64,000 bases of DNA. Source: Chloroflexota bacterium. GTDB lineage: Bacteria; Chloroflexota; Dehalococcoidia; Tepidiformales; Tepidiformaceae. This document shows positions 47,585-55,792 of the stretch, in pieces. Both the position numbers and the translations under genes were made by a program. The DNA lies in contig JAPPBY010000004.1 in NCBI GenBank assembly GCA_026702615.1, positions 36,502 through 100,501 of the forward strand, in the 5' to 3' direction. Every line of letters begins with the position of its first letter. Within the stretch, counting starts at the first letter, position 1. The notes under the pieces were generated by a model. That model saw nothing but the letters and a program-made list of their open reading frames with translations, was not told the DNA's origin and ran no database searches.

Positions 47585-48459
47585 GCGCCCTCCGCTCCGA
47601 GCCGCCGCCCGAGGATGGGCGCCAGCCTCTCACGCGCCTCTCCCGGTATCGCCTTCGGCGGTGTCACCAGCCCCGCGTCCAGCGCTGTTCCGCAGTCGCA
47701 CACCTCATCGTCGAGCGCCGCCGCCAGTCTCGCCACCGCCTCCCGGCTCACCTCGACGTTCTCCGCCAGCCGCGTCATCACGGTCGTCGCGTCGACGGCC
47801 TCTTCCGCTGCGTGCCAGGCGTCGTAGTCCGTAACCGCCGCCAGCATCGCGTAGCAGAGCTCCGCCTCGCGGGCGAGCTTCGCCTCCGGCAGCGCCGTCA
47901 TCCCCACCAGGCTCGCCCCCCACGAGCGGTACAGCTCGCTCTCCCCGCGCGTCCCGAACGCCGGGCCCTCGATCGTGACGTAGGTGCCGCCGTCGTGTGC
48001 CGTCGCCCCCGCTTCCCGCGCCGCTGCCAGCGCCTGCTCCCGCAGCGGCTCGCAAAACGGTTCCGCGAATGCAATGTGCGCAACCACGCCGTCCCCGAAG
48101 AAGGTGCTCGGCCTGTCCCCCCGCGTCCGGTCGATGAGCTGGTCCGGCGCCACCAGGTGCCCCGGTGCGTACTCCTCCCGCAGCGAGCCCACCGCCGACA
48201 CCGCCAGCACCTGCCGGACCCCGAGCGACTTGAGCGCCCAGAAGTTCGCCTGCTGCGGAATCTCCGACGGTAGTAACCGGTGCCCGCGACCGTGCCGCGC
48301 CAGGAACGCGACGCGTCGTCCCTCCAGATCCCCCACCCGGATCGCGTCGCTCGGCTTCCCGAACGGCGTCTCGATCGTCCGCTCCTCTACCCCGCGCAGC
48401 CCCGGCATCTCGTAGAAACCGCTCCCGCCAAGGACCGCGAGCTCGATCGATTCAGGCAC
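47581..48459 (-). CDS. mtnP: S-methyl-5'-thioadenosine phosphorylase
   Basis: The 292-residue enzyme has LAVLGGSGFYEMPGL at the start, then ARHGRGHRLLPSEIPQQANFWALK, and the purine-binding GTYVTIEGPAFGTRGES. It splits methylthioadenosine into adenine and methylthioribose 1-phosphate. The GTG start has GAGG just ahead. It is flanked by mtnA and apt, which use its two products. Confidence 0.94.
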   Translation of the reverse strand: MPESIELAVLGGSGFYEMPGLRGVEERTIETPFGKPSDAIRVGDLEGRRVAFLARHGRGHRLLPSEIPQQANFWALKSLGVRQVLAVSAVGSLREEYAPGHLVAPDQLIDRTRGDRPSTFFGDGVVAHIAFAEPFCEPLREQALAAAREAGATAHDGGTYVTIEGPAFGTRGESELYRSWGASLVGMTALPEAKLAREAELCYAMLAAVTDYDAWHAAEEAVDATTVMTRLAENVEVSREAVARLAAALDDEVCDCGTALDAGLVTPPKAIPGEARERLAPILGRRLGAEGA

Positions 48460-48470
48460 TGCCTCGGAGT

Positions 48471-49508
48471 CTACCCGTCCACGTTCTGAGCGGTGAGCGC
48501 AGCGATCGCCGGACCGTACGGGGGCCGGAGCACGCCGCTCTCGCACACGATCCCCGCGATCAGCTCCGCCGGCGTCACATCGAACGCGGGGTTGTAGACC
48601 CCGCCGCCGTCGGGGCTCCAGCGCTCGTCGCCGAAGCCCCCCACCTCGTCCTCTCCCCGGAACTCGATCGGGATCGCTTCCCCGGATGGGGTGTTCGCAT
48701 CGAACGTGCTCAGCGGCGCAGCCAGGTAGAAGGGCACCCCGTGTCGCGCCGCCACCGCCGCCAGCCCGTACGTCCCCACCTTGTTCGCCCCGTCCCCGTT
48801 CGCCGCGATCCGGTCCGCCCCCGTGATAACCGCGCTCACCTGCCCTGACGCAATCAGCGAGGCCGCCGCTGTGTCCGGCAGGAGCGTCCCCGGGATCCCC
48901 AGCGCTCCCAGCTCCCACATCGTCAGCCGTGCGCCCTGCAGCAGCGGCCGTGTCTCCGTCGCATAGCAGCGCTCGATGCGTCCCGACCGCCAGGCCTCCG
49001 CGATCACCGCCAGGGCCGTCCCCTCCCCGCCCGTCGCGAGCCCGCCCGTGTTGCAGTGCGTCAGGACCGCGCCCTCCAGTCCCGGCAGCTCCCGCCCGTG
49101 CCGCGCAAGCGCCGCGTCCCGTTCCCGCTGCCGTGTCAGTGCCCGCTCCGCGAATCCCCACAGCGCCGCCCGCCGCTCCCCTTCCCCGCCTGCCTCTCCC
49201 GCTGCCGTCAGGGCCTCGTCGACCATCGCCCCCAGGTCTACCGCCGTCGGCCGCGTCGCTTTCAACTCCGTCGCCGCCTGCGCCAGCGCCTCCGGTCCCG
49301 CCCCGCGCTCTTCTCCCGCGATCGCCATGCCGCAGGCGCCCGTCACGCCCAGCAGGGGCGCTCCCCGCACCCGCAGCGACCGGATCGCCTCCGCCACACC
49401 GGCCACTGTGTCCAGCCGCAGGTAGCGCTCCTCGTGCGGAAGGAGTGTCTGGTCCAGGACCTCGATGCCTTCGCCCGGCAGGATGCGGATCGGCGTGTAG
49501 CCGCTCAC
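48471..49508 (-). CDS. mtnA: Methylthioribose-1-phosphate isomerase
   Basis: The 345-residue protein belongs to the eIF2B-related isomerase family: VRGAPLLGVTGACGMAIA near residue 50, THCNTGGLATGG with the catalytic Cys, ATETRPLLQGARLT, ITGADRIAANGDGANKVGT with the catalytic Asp, and YNPAFDVTPAELI. It isomerises methylthioribose 1-phosphate to methylthioribulose 1-phosphate. The start is GTG with AGGAG ahead. Later salvage enzymes (MtnB and on) are not in the window. Confidence 0.96.
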   Translation of the reverse strand: MSGYTPIRILPGEGIEVLDQTLLPHEERYLRLDTVAGVAEAIRSLRVRGAPLLGVTGACGMAIAGEERGAGPEALAQAATELKATRPTAVDLGAMVDEALTAAGEAGGEGERRAALWGFAERALTRQRERDAALARHGRELPGLEGAVLTHCNTGGLATGGEGTALAVIAEAWRSGRIERCYATETRPLLQGARLTMWELGALGIPGTLLPDTAAASLIASGQVSAVITGADRIAANGDGANKVGTYGLAAVAARHGVPFYLAAPLSTFDANTPSGEAIPIEFRGEDEVGGFGDERWSPDGGGVYNPAFDVTPAELIAGIVCESGVLRPPYGPAIAALTAQNVDG

Positions 49509-49518
49509 GGCGCCGCTC

Positions 49519-50031
49519 CTAGTAGCGGACGAGGCTCATGGCGTCGTAGCTGTCGATCTTCGCCCGCCCGCCCAGCTCTTCGAGCTCGATGACGAACCCC
49601 AGTCCCACGACCTCGCCCCCGGCCAGCTCGACCAACTTCGTCGCCGCTGCCGCCGTCCCGCCCGTCGCCAGCAGGTCGTCCACGATGTACGCCCGCTTCC
49701 CCACCGAGAGCGCGTCCTGGTGGATATCGAGCTGGCTGTCGCCGTACTCCAGCGAGTACTCGATCGACATGCGCGCCGCCGGCAGCTTGCCCGGCTTCCG
49801 CAGCGGTACGAACGGCAGCTTCATGCGGTCCGCCATCGCCGCCGCGAACACGAACCCGCGCGACTCCACGCCCACGATCGCGGACGCGTCCCGCCGCGCT
49901 GCGTGCACACACAGCTCGTCGATGCTGTAGCGGAAGGCGAGCGGATCTCCCAGCAGCGGCGTGATGTCGCGGAACAGCACGCCCTCTCTCGGGAAGTCGG
50001 GAACGTCACGGATGCTTCTGCGCAGGTCCAC
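49519..50031 (-). CDS. apt: Adenine phosphoribosyltransferase
   Basis: The 170-residue protein has VPDFPREGVLFRDITPLLGDP, VGVESRGFVFAAAMA, PLRKPGKLP and the PRPP motif IVDDLLATGGTAAAA, all standard for Apt. It recycles adenine released by MtnP. The GTG at 50031 gives normal length. TAGAAT lies 8 bases before it, so the gene is probably leaderless and opens the apt-mtnA-mtnP operon. Confidence 0.96.
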   Translation of the reverse strand: MDLRRSIRDVPDFPREGVLFRDITPLLGDPLAFRYSIDELCVHAARRDASAIVGVESRGFVFAAAMADRMKLPFVPLRKPGKLPAARMSIEYSLEYGDSQLDIHQDALSVGKRAYIVDDLLATGGTAAAATKLVELAGGEVVGLGFVIELEELGGRAKIDSYDAMSLVRY

Positions 50032-50039
50032 GGCCAGCG

Positions 50040-50045
50040 ATTCTA
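50040..50045 (-). promoter_or_regulatory. -10 box of the apt operon, leaderless type
   Basis: TAGAAT on the (-) strand ends 8 bases before the apt GTG. No clear -35 box is found 17 bases upstream. Confidence 0.5.
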
Positions 50046-50178
50046 GCGCAGCCGCGCCTGTGCGCCCGCCTTGCAGCCCCGGATTCCGGCCTGTCTGGGC
50101 TTTCCTCGGAACGCGATTCCGGGTACCTTCCCTATGTCTGCGCGAAATACGCGCCAATCCCGTATCCGGAGCTGCCCC

Positions 50179-51456
50179 ATGACCACGTCAGTCCGCCAGG
50201 GAACCCCCACCGAGAAGGCCCCCGAGCCCGTCCTCGGCACCGAACTGATCCCGAAAGAGCGCTACACCTCGACGGAGTACATGGAGCTCGAGTGGGAGCG
50301 CATGTGGACCAAGGTCTGGAACATGGCCGGTCGCGAGTCCGACATCCCCAACGTCGGCGACTACTTCACCACCGAGCTCGGCCCGGAGTCGCTCCTGATC
50401 GTGCGCGAGGCCGAGGACAAGGTCCGCGCCTTCTACAACGTCTGTCCCCACCGCGGGAACCAGATCCGCAACCCGGGCATGGGCCACGCCGAGTCGTTCC
50501 AGTGCGCCTATCACTTCTTCGAGTTCAACCTCGATGGCTCCAAGAAGTTCGTCCCGGATGAGGACACCTTCACCCAGGGCGTGCCCCAGGAGACGGCGCT
50601 CGTCGAGGTGCCCTGCGACACGTGGGGCGGCTTCGTCTGGTTCAACATGAACCCCGAGGCCGAACCGCTGCTCGAGTTCCTCCATCCGGTTAACGAGCAC
50701 CTCGATCCGTACCACATGGACGAATACGCCATCGTCCAGGACCTGACCGTGGAGTGGGACACAAACTGGAAGGCCTCCGTCGATGCTTTCAACGAGGTCT
50801 ACCACGTGCAGGGCATCCACCCGCAGCTGCTGGAGTCGCTGGACGACATCCACGTGCAGATCGACCTGTACGAGCGGCATAACCGCTATTTGGTTCCGTT
50901 CGGGCTCGTGAGCCCGCGCTATCCGAACCAGAAGGAGATCACGCAGCCGCTGCGCGAGTTCATGGTCGCCGCCGGCATCAACCCCGACACGTTCGAGGGT
51001 GGCATGGGCGACGTCCGCCCCGCCATGCAGGCTGCTACCAAGAAGTCGGCCGCTGCCCAGGGGCTGGACGTCTCCGAGCTGAACGACGATCAGCTTTCGG
51101 ACGACTACCACTACTACATCTTCCCCAGCCTCACCTTCAACACCAACGCCCTCAACTTCCTGTTCTTCCGCCAGCGCCCGCACCCGACGGACCCGAACAA
51201 GATGTTCTTCGACATGCAGACCTACGTGCGCATCCCGCCGGGGGTGGACCATCCTCCGCGTCCGATCCACGCGCAGTACAAGCATGGCGAGATCTCGATC
51301 GGCCTCGTGATGGACCAGGACTCCTACAACCTGCCGCGCGTGCAGAAGGGGATGAACTCCCGGGCCTACCCGGGCCTGCTCATCAACTACCGCGAGCGGC
51401 GCATCCGCCACATGCACAAGGTGCTCGATAACTACCTCGAAGGCCCCGACCGCTAG
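50179..51456 (+). CDS. Rieske non-heme iron oxygenase, large subunit
   Basis: The 425-residue oxygenase has a Rieske motif Cys89-x-His91 and Cys109-xx-His112, and a catalytic domain whose iron facial triad begins with His209 and His214 in NEVYHVQGIH. It activates O2 for ring hydroxylation or demethylation with an external reductase, which is not encoded nearby. The ATG at 50179 has GGAG 8 bases ahead. Codons end in G as often as C, unlike other (+) genes here. A strong terminator follows directly, so it is a single-gene transcript. Confidence 0.95.
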   Translation: MTTSVRQGTPTEKAPEPVLGTELIPKERYTSTEYMELEWERMWTKVWNMAGRESDIPNVGDYFTTELGPESLLIVREAEDKVRAFYNVCPHRGNQIRNPGMGHAESFQCAYHFFEFNLDGSKKFVPDEDTFTQGVPQETALVEVPCDTWGGFVWFNMNPEAEPLLEFLHPVNEHLDPYHMDEYAIVQDLTVEWDTNWKASVDAFNEVYHVQGIHPQLLESLDDIHVQIDLYERHNRYLVPFGLVSPRYPNQKEITQPLREFMVAAGINPDTFEGGMGDVRPAMQAATKKSAAAQGLDVSELNDDQLSDDYHYYIFPSLTFNTNALNFLFFRQRPHPTDPNKMFFDMQTYVRIPPGVDHPPRPIHAQYKHGEISIGLVMDQDSYNLPRVQKGMNSRAYPGLLINYRERRIRHMHKVLDNYLEGPDR

Positions 51457-51481
51457 GTCTCGGCCCAGACAGGTACCAGAG

Positions 51482-51511
51482 AGCCGCGGCGCTCAGGCGC
51501 CGCGGCTTTTT
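51482..51511 (+). terminator. Rho-independent terminator after the Rieske oxygenase gene
   Basis: An 11-bp perfect stem (AGCCGCGGCGC paired with GCGCCGCGGCT) around the loop TCAG is followed by four more T. It starts 26 bases after the stop codon. There is no T-run in the opposite direction. Confidence 0.93.
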
Positions 51512-51519
51512 CGTGCCCG

Positions 51520-53940
51520 CTACTCGAGCGCCCCGCTCGCGATCAGCTCTGCCAGCTCTTCCTCGTTGTAGCCCAGCACCTCGCGGAACACCTGCTCGGT
51601 GTGCTGCCCCAGCAGCGGCGCCGGGTTGCGCGGTCCCGCCCGCGTTTCGCTGAGCAAATAAGCGGCGCCGTCGTACCGCAGCGGCCCGATGACCGGGTGG
51701 TCCGTCTCCCAGAAGTGCCTGCGCGCCGTGAGTTGCGGGTCGTCCTCAATGTCGGCCATCGTCGCGACCAGGTGCGCCGGTACCCCGGCTCCCTGCAGCG
51801 CCTCCTGCGCCTCCTCCGCCGTCCGCTCCCCACACCACGCCGCCAGCCCCGCCTCGATCTCGTCATCGCGACCCTTCCGCTCTGCCGCCGACCGCAGCCC
51901 CTCGTCCGCCGCCCAGTCCCCTCGCCCCACCGCCTTGCAGAGCGCCTCCCACTGCGCATCGCTCATCACCGAGATCGCGCACCAACGGTCGTCCCCCGCG
52001 CAGGCGAACACGCCGTGCGGGGCCGCCAGGGGATGCCGGTTCCCGTTCGCGACCGTCTCCGTGCCCCCGTTCAGCGCCGCTACCAGCGCCCCGTCGAGCG
52101 CGTACGTCATCGCCTCCAGCTGCGAGAGGTCGATGTACTGCCCCTCGCCCGTCCGCTCGCGGTGGTCGAGTGCCGCCAGCAACGACGAGGCCGCGAAGTG
52201 CATCGCCACCCAGTCCGTGTACGCGACCCCCGTGCCCGTTGGCGCCCGGTCGGGCCAGCTCGTCAACCCCGTGATGCCCGCCGCCGCCTGCAGGATCAGC
52301 CCGAACCCGCGGAACTGCGCGTGCGGGCCGTACTGCCCTTCCATCGACATCGACATCATGATCACGTTCCGGTTGATCGCCCGCACCGACTCATAGTCCA
52401 GCCCCACCCGCTTCATGAATCCCGGCGTGAACGACTCCGTGACCACGTCGCTCGCCGCGATCAGCCGCTTCGCCGCCTCCAGCCCCCCGGGGGTCCGCAG
52501 GTTGATCTGCACGCCCAGCTTGTCGCGATTGTGGTTGGCCCAGTAGGCGCTCCCGTCGGGGCTCGTGTCGTTCCCCGGCCGTGGCCCGCCGGAACGGAAC
52601 GTGTCCAGCTTCAGCGTCGACTCCACCCGGATCACCTCCGCCCCGTGCCACGCCAGCATCTGCGTCGAGTTCGGCCCCACTCCTACCCACGAGAAGTCGG
52701 CCACCCGGATTCCCTTGAACAAGTCCCGCGCGCCCACCGCCCCCTCCCGCTCTGCCACCTGCGGAACGCGCGCCCCCGCCGCCACCTCCGACCGCACCGC
52801 AGCCGCGTCCGCCCCTACCCCCGCGACATCCCCCGTCCGCCACGGCGTCCCCGAGAGCTTCATCGGCGCGCCCGGCATCCGCAGCTTCCCAACCGGCGAG
52901 TTCGCCTCCCCGAAAAAGTCCCGCGCCGCCAGGTGCTCGCTCTCGACGAGGTCCGCCATCGTGTTCACCGGGTAGATCATGAGTCCCCGCGGCTGGCCCT
53001 CCTCACCCAGCTCGTGCGTGCTCCGAGCCGCGAAGAATCGCCGGATCTCCGACTCCAGCGCCTCCACCTCCTCGGGCGCCGGCATGTCGCCCCCGACCAG
53101 CGCCCGCCCCGCCCAGGCCTCCGCGTCGAAGGTGCGCGCCTCGCCGGCCGCATCGAACCACCGCGCGAGCGCCCGGATGCTGTCCGGCTGGCGCCAGTAC
53201 GCTACGTAGCCGTCCACCGACTCGTAGATGAGCCGCGTGCCCTGCGTGCCGAACGCGCGACCTCCCCCCGCCCGCTTCGCCACGAGCCCGCCCATCGCGT
53301 AGTACAACCGCGCGTTCCCCAGCGCGTTCGCGACCGCCGCCTGCATTGCGACGTCGACCAGCTGCCCCCGTCCCGTCAGCCTCCTCGCCCGTAGCGCCAG
53401 CAGTGTCCCCACGCACGCCTGCGCGCCCGTCAGCGCGTAGGCCTGCTCCACCGTCACCCGCAGCGGCGCTCGATCCGGGTCGCCACAAAGCGACATCAGT
53501 CCACCCGATGCCAGCCCGACCAGATCGCTCCCTGCCCATCCCGCCTTCGGCCCCTCCAGCCCGAACGGCGTGACCACCGTGCGAACCACGTGCGGCGCCC
53601 GGTCCGCCAGCTCAGCGAGCGGAAGCTGCCACGCCTCCCCGGTGTCGTCCGGCGATACCACGACGGCATCGGCGCTCGCGCACAGGTCCAGCAGGAAAGC
53701 CGCGTCCGCCGCCGACCCCGCGTCGAGCGTGATGCTGCGCTTGCCCGCGTGCATCTGCGCCCACCACGCGCTCAGCCCCTCCCCCTCCCCGACCAGCGGC
53801 TCCCGCATGCGCGTGGGGTCGCCCCCCGGCGGCTCGACGCGCACCACGTCCGCCCCAAGCCCCGCCAGCATCCGCGTGCAGACCGCCCCCATCTCGCGGG
53901 TCAGGTCGATGACTCGGTACGGCGCAAGGGGTCCGGTCAC
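51520..53940 (-). CDS. Fused tandem class III (CaiB/BaiF) CoA-transferase
   Basis: This 806-residue protein holds two complete family III CoA-transferase units, about residues 1-390 and 400-806. Unit 1 begins YRVIDLTREMGAVCTRMLAGLGADVVRVE and unit 2 GIRVADFSWVGVGPNSTQMLAWHGAEVIRVE. In unit 2 the catalytic Asp is retained (GVAYTDWVAMH). At the matching place unit 1 reads VTVEQAYALTG, with Glu instead, so it may be catalytically weak or structural. I chose the GTG at 53940 because it begins just before the domain. It probably activates a carboxylic acid by CoA transfer in the catabolic cluster. Confidence 0.93.
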   Translation of the reverse strand: MTGPLAPYRVIDLTREMGAVCTRMLAGLGADVVRVEPPGGDPTRMREPLVGEGEGLSAWWAQMHAGKRSITLDAGSAADAAFLLDLCASADAVVVSPDDTGEAWQLPLAELADRAPHVVRTVVTPFGLEGPKAGWAGSDLVGLASGGLMSLCGDPDRAPLRVTVEQAYALTGAQACVGTLLALRARRLTGRGQLVDVAMQAAVANALGNARLYYAMGGLVAKRAGGGRAFGTQGTRLIYESVDGYVAYWRQPDSIRALARWFDAAGEARTFDAEAWAGRALVGGDMPAPEEVEALESEIRRFFAARSTHELGEEGQPRGLMIYPVNTMADLVESEHLAARDFFGEANSPVGKLRMPGAPMKLSGTPWRTGDVAGVGADAAAVRSEVAAGARVPQVAEREGAVGARDLFKGIRVADFSWVGVGPNSTQMLAWHGAEVIRVESTLKLDTFRSGGPRPGNDTSPDGSAYWANHNRDKLGVQINLRTPGGLEAAKRLIAASDVVTESFTPGFMKRVGLDYESVRAINRNVIMMSMSMEGQYGPHAQFRGFGLILQAAAGITGLTSWPDRAPTGTGVAYTDWVAMHFAASSLLAALDHRERTGEGQYIDLSQLEAMTYALDGALVAALNGGTETVANGNRHPLAAPHGVFACAGDDRWCAISVMSDAQWEALCKAVGRGDWAADEGLRSAAERKGRDDEIEAGLAAWCGERTAEEAQEALQGAGVPAHLVATMADIEDDPQLTARRHFWETDHPVIGPLRYDGAAYLLSETRAGPRNPAPLLGQHTEQVFREVLGYNEEELAELIASGALE

Positions 53941-54067
53941 GGCGACCAAAAGGCTACGCGACCCGCTTCCAGGCCGCCCCCGTGGGTAACTGATACGCGG
54001 TCTCGGGCCTGTCCTGACGGCCTGTATACGATTGTGTTGTTTCATCCATTACAAGGGAGGGCGACAC

Positions 54068-54316
54068 ATGGGTTTCCTGGAAAGGCTCTTCAAGCGCGGT
54101 GACGCGTCCGAGGCCGAAGGCCTCCACGCCGACGTGCCAATCGAGCGGGACGAGTGCCCCCACACCAACCTTGTCCCCAAGTGGGACGAGCCCGATGACA
54201 TCGGGCACGAGGACAGGGCCTCGCGCTTCGACTGTGGCACCTGCGGAGCCACCTTCACCCCTGCCGAGGCGCAGGAGTTGCGCGAGACCGAGGCCGAGCG
54301 GATCGGCGCTGTCTAG
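54068..54316 (+). CDS. 82-residue hypothetical protein with Cys/His metal-site pattern
   Basis: It has a good ribosome binding site (GGGAGG) and starts with an amphipathic MGFLERLFKRG helix. A CPHTNLVPKWD stretch and a later DCGTCGATF give C-x-H and CxxC pairs about 25 residues apart, a likely zinc site. The rest is acidic. It is divergent from the CoA-transferase gene and 66 bases before the aminotransferase gene. I do not recognise the family. Confidence 0.7.
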   Translation: MGFLERLFKRGDASEAEGLHADVPIERDECPHTNLVPKWDEPDDIGHEDRASRFDCGTCGATFTPAEAQELRETEAERIGAV

Positions 54317-54348
54317 GCGCCTCGCTCACCTCGCCGCCCGCTGACGCG

Positions 54349-54354
54349 TACAAT
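54349..54354 (+). promoter_or_regulatory. Candidate -10 box for the aminotransferase-P450-ligase operon
   Basis: TACAAT lies 28 bases before the aminotransferase ATG, which has GAGGAGGAGCGAGG as ribosome binding site. The -35 region is weak. Confidence 0.35.
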
Positions 54355-54382
54355 CCGCCCCGCCCCCGAGGAGGAGCGAGGC

Positions 54383-55771
54383 ATGGTGACGCAGGCCCAG
54401 TCGGGCGCCACGTTCGCGAACAGCATCGAGTGGGCGAATGCGCCCGCCGCCGATGCCCCCCTGATTGACGGCGACCTCCCCGGCCCCCGCTCACAGGAAC
54501 TCTTCGACAAGACCCAGCAGTACCAGTACGGCAGCTACTTCCAGATGGTGAACGCCCTGCCCGTCGCGTTCACCCACGGCGAGGGCGTCACCCTCACCGA
54601 TGCCGACGGGAACCGCTTCATCGACTTCACCCAGGGCCACATGGTCGCCGCCCTTGGCCACGCCCATCCCCGCATCACCGAGGCCGTCGCCAACCAGGCC
54701 GGACGCCTCCTCAATGTGCGCGATTTCCCCACCGACGTGCGCGTCCAGCTCATGGAGCGCCTCGCCGCCATCACCCCCGGCGACCTCAACATCTTCCAGT
54801 TCTTCAACACCGGCACCGAGGCCACCGAGGCCGCCCTTCGCGTCGCCCGCGCCGCTACTGGCAACCACGAGTTCCTCGCCTTCACCGGCGACTATCACGG
54901 CCGCACCACCAGCGCGATCGCCACTGGCATGGGGAACCCGGCCACGGGTCCCCGCCCCTCCGGCTTCCTTACCGTGCCCGCCGCCTTCTGCTACCGCTGC
55001 GAATACAACATGACGTACCCCGACTGCGGCATGCACTGCACCGATTTCGCCGAGCGCCTCATGCTGGCCAACAGCCACGGGAAGCTCGCCGGCATCATCG
55101 TCGAGCCCATCACCAACGGTAGCGGCGCCCGCACCTACCCCGACGAGTTCCTTCCCCGCCTCCGCGAGATCGCCGACCGCCACAACATGCTCCTGATCTT
55201 CGACGAGTTCGCCACCTTCGGGCGCACGGGCACGTGGTTCGCCGCCGAGCACTACGGCGTCGTCCCCGATGCCGTCATCATCGGCAAGATGCTGGGCAAC
55301 GGCATCCCCATCTCCGTCCTCTGCGTGCGCGAGGGCCTCAAGGAGGCCCTCCAGCAGACCCAGCCCTCCACTACCAACGGCGGCCAGCCCGCCGCCTGCG
55401 CCGCGGCCATCGCCGTCCTCGACACGATCGAGGAGGAGAACCTGCTCGAGCACACCCGCGCCCTCGGCGAGATCTCCCTCGACCGCCTCCAGCGCCTCCG
55501 GGACGCCCACCCCTCGGTCGGTGACGCCCGCGGGAAGGGCCTCCTCCTCGCTCTCGACTTCGTCACCGACAAGGAGAGCCGCGAGCCCAGCCATGAGGCC
55601 GGCCGACTCTTCTACAAGAACTGTCTCGAACGCGGCCTCGTCGTCTCCGGCGGCGGCAACAACACCCGCGTCTGTCCCCCGGTCGTCTGCTCGGAAGAAA
55701 CGGCCATGAAGGCCTACGCTATCGCCGAGGACGCCATCGATGCGATGGAGCGCGAACTCGGCTACGTCTAA
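54383..55771 (+). CDS. Class III PLP aminotransferase with an internal four-cysteine motif
   Basis: The 462-residue protein belongs to the 4-aminobutyrate/ornithine aminotransferase group: FNTGTEATEAALRVAR, GDYHGRTTSA, IFDEFATFGRTG and Schiff-base Lys302 in IIGKMLGNG. An insert holds Cys203, Cys206, Cys215 and Cys219 (CYRC...YPDCGMHC). The first pair recalls the CxxC that binds a [2Fe-2S] cluster in mammalian GABA transaminase. The substrate is unknown. The P450 and acyl-CoA ligase genes follow on the same strand with gaps of 21 and 33 bases. Confidence 0.93.
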   Translation: MVTQAQSGATFANSIEWANAPAADAPLIDGDLPGPRSQELFDKTQQYQYGSYFQMVNALPVAFTHGEGVTLTDADGNRFIDFTQGHMVAALGHAHPRITEAVANQAGRLLNVRDFPTDVRVQLMERLAAITPGDLNIFQFFNTGTEATEAALRVARAATGNHEFLAFTGDYHGRTTSAIATGMGNPATGPRPSGFLTVPAAFCYRCEYNMTYPDCGMHCTDFAERLMLANSHGKLAGIIVEPITNGSGARTYPDEFLPRLREIADRHNMLLIFDEFATFGRTGTWFAAEHYGVVPDAVIIGKMLGNGIPISVLCVREGLKEALQQTQPSTTNGGQPAACAAAIAVLDTIEEENLLEHTRALGEISLDRLQRLRDAHPSVGDARGKGLLLALDFVTDKESREPSHEAGRLFYKNCLERGLVVSGGGNNTRVCPPVVCSEETAMKAYAIAEDAIDAMERELGYV

Positions 55772-55792
55772 CTCAGCCAGGAGAGAGCTCTC

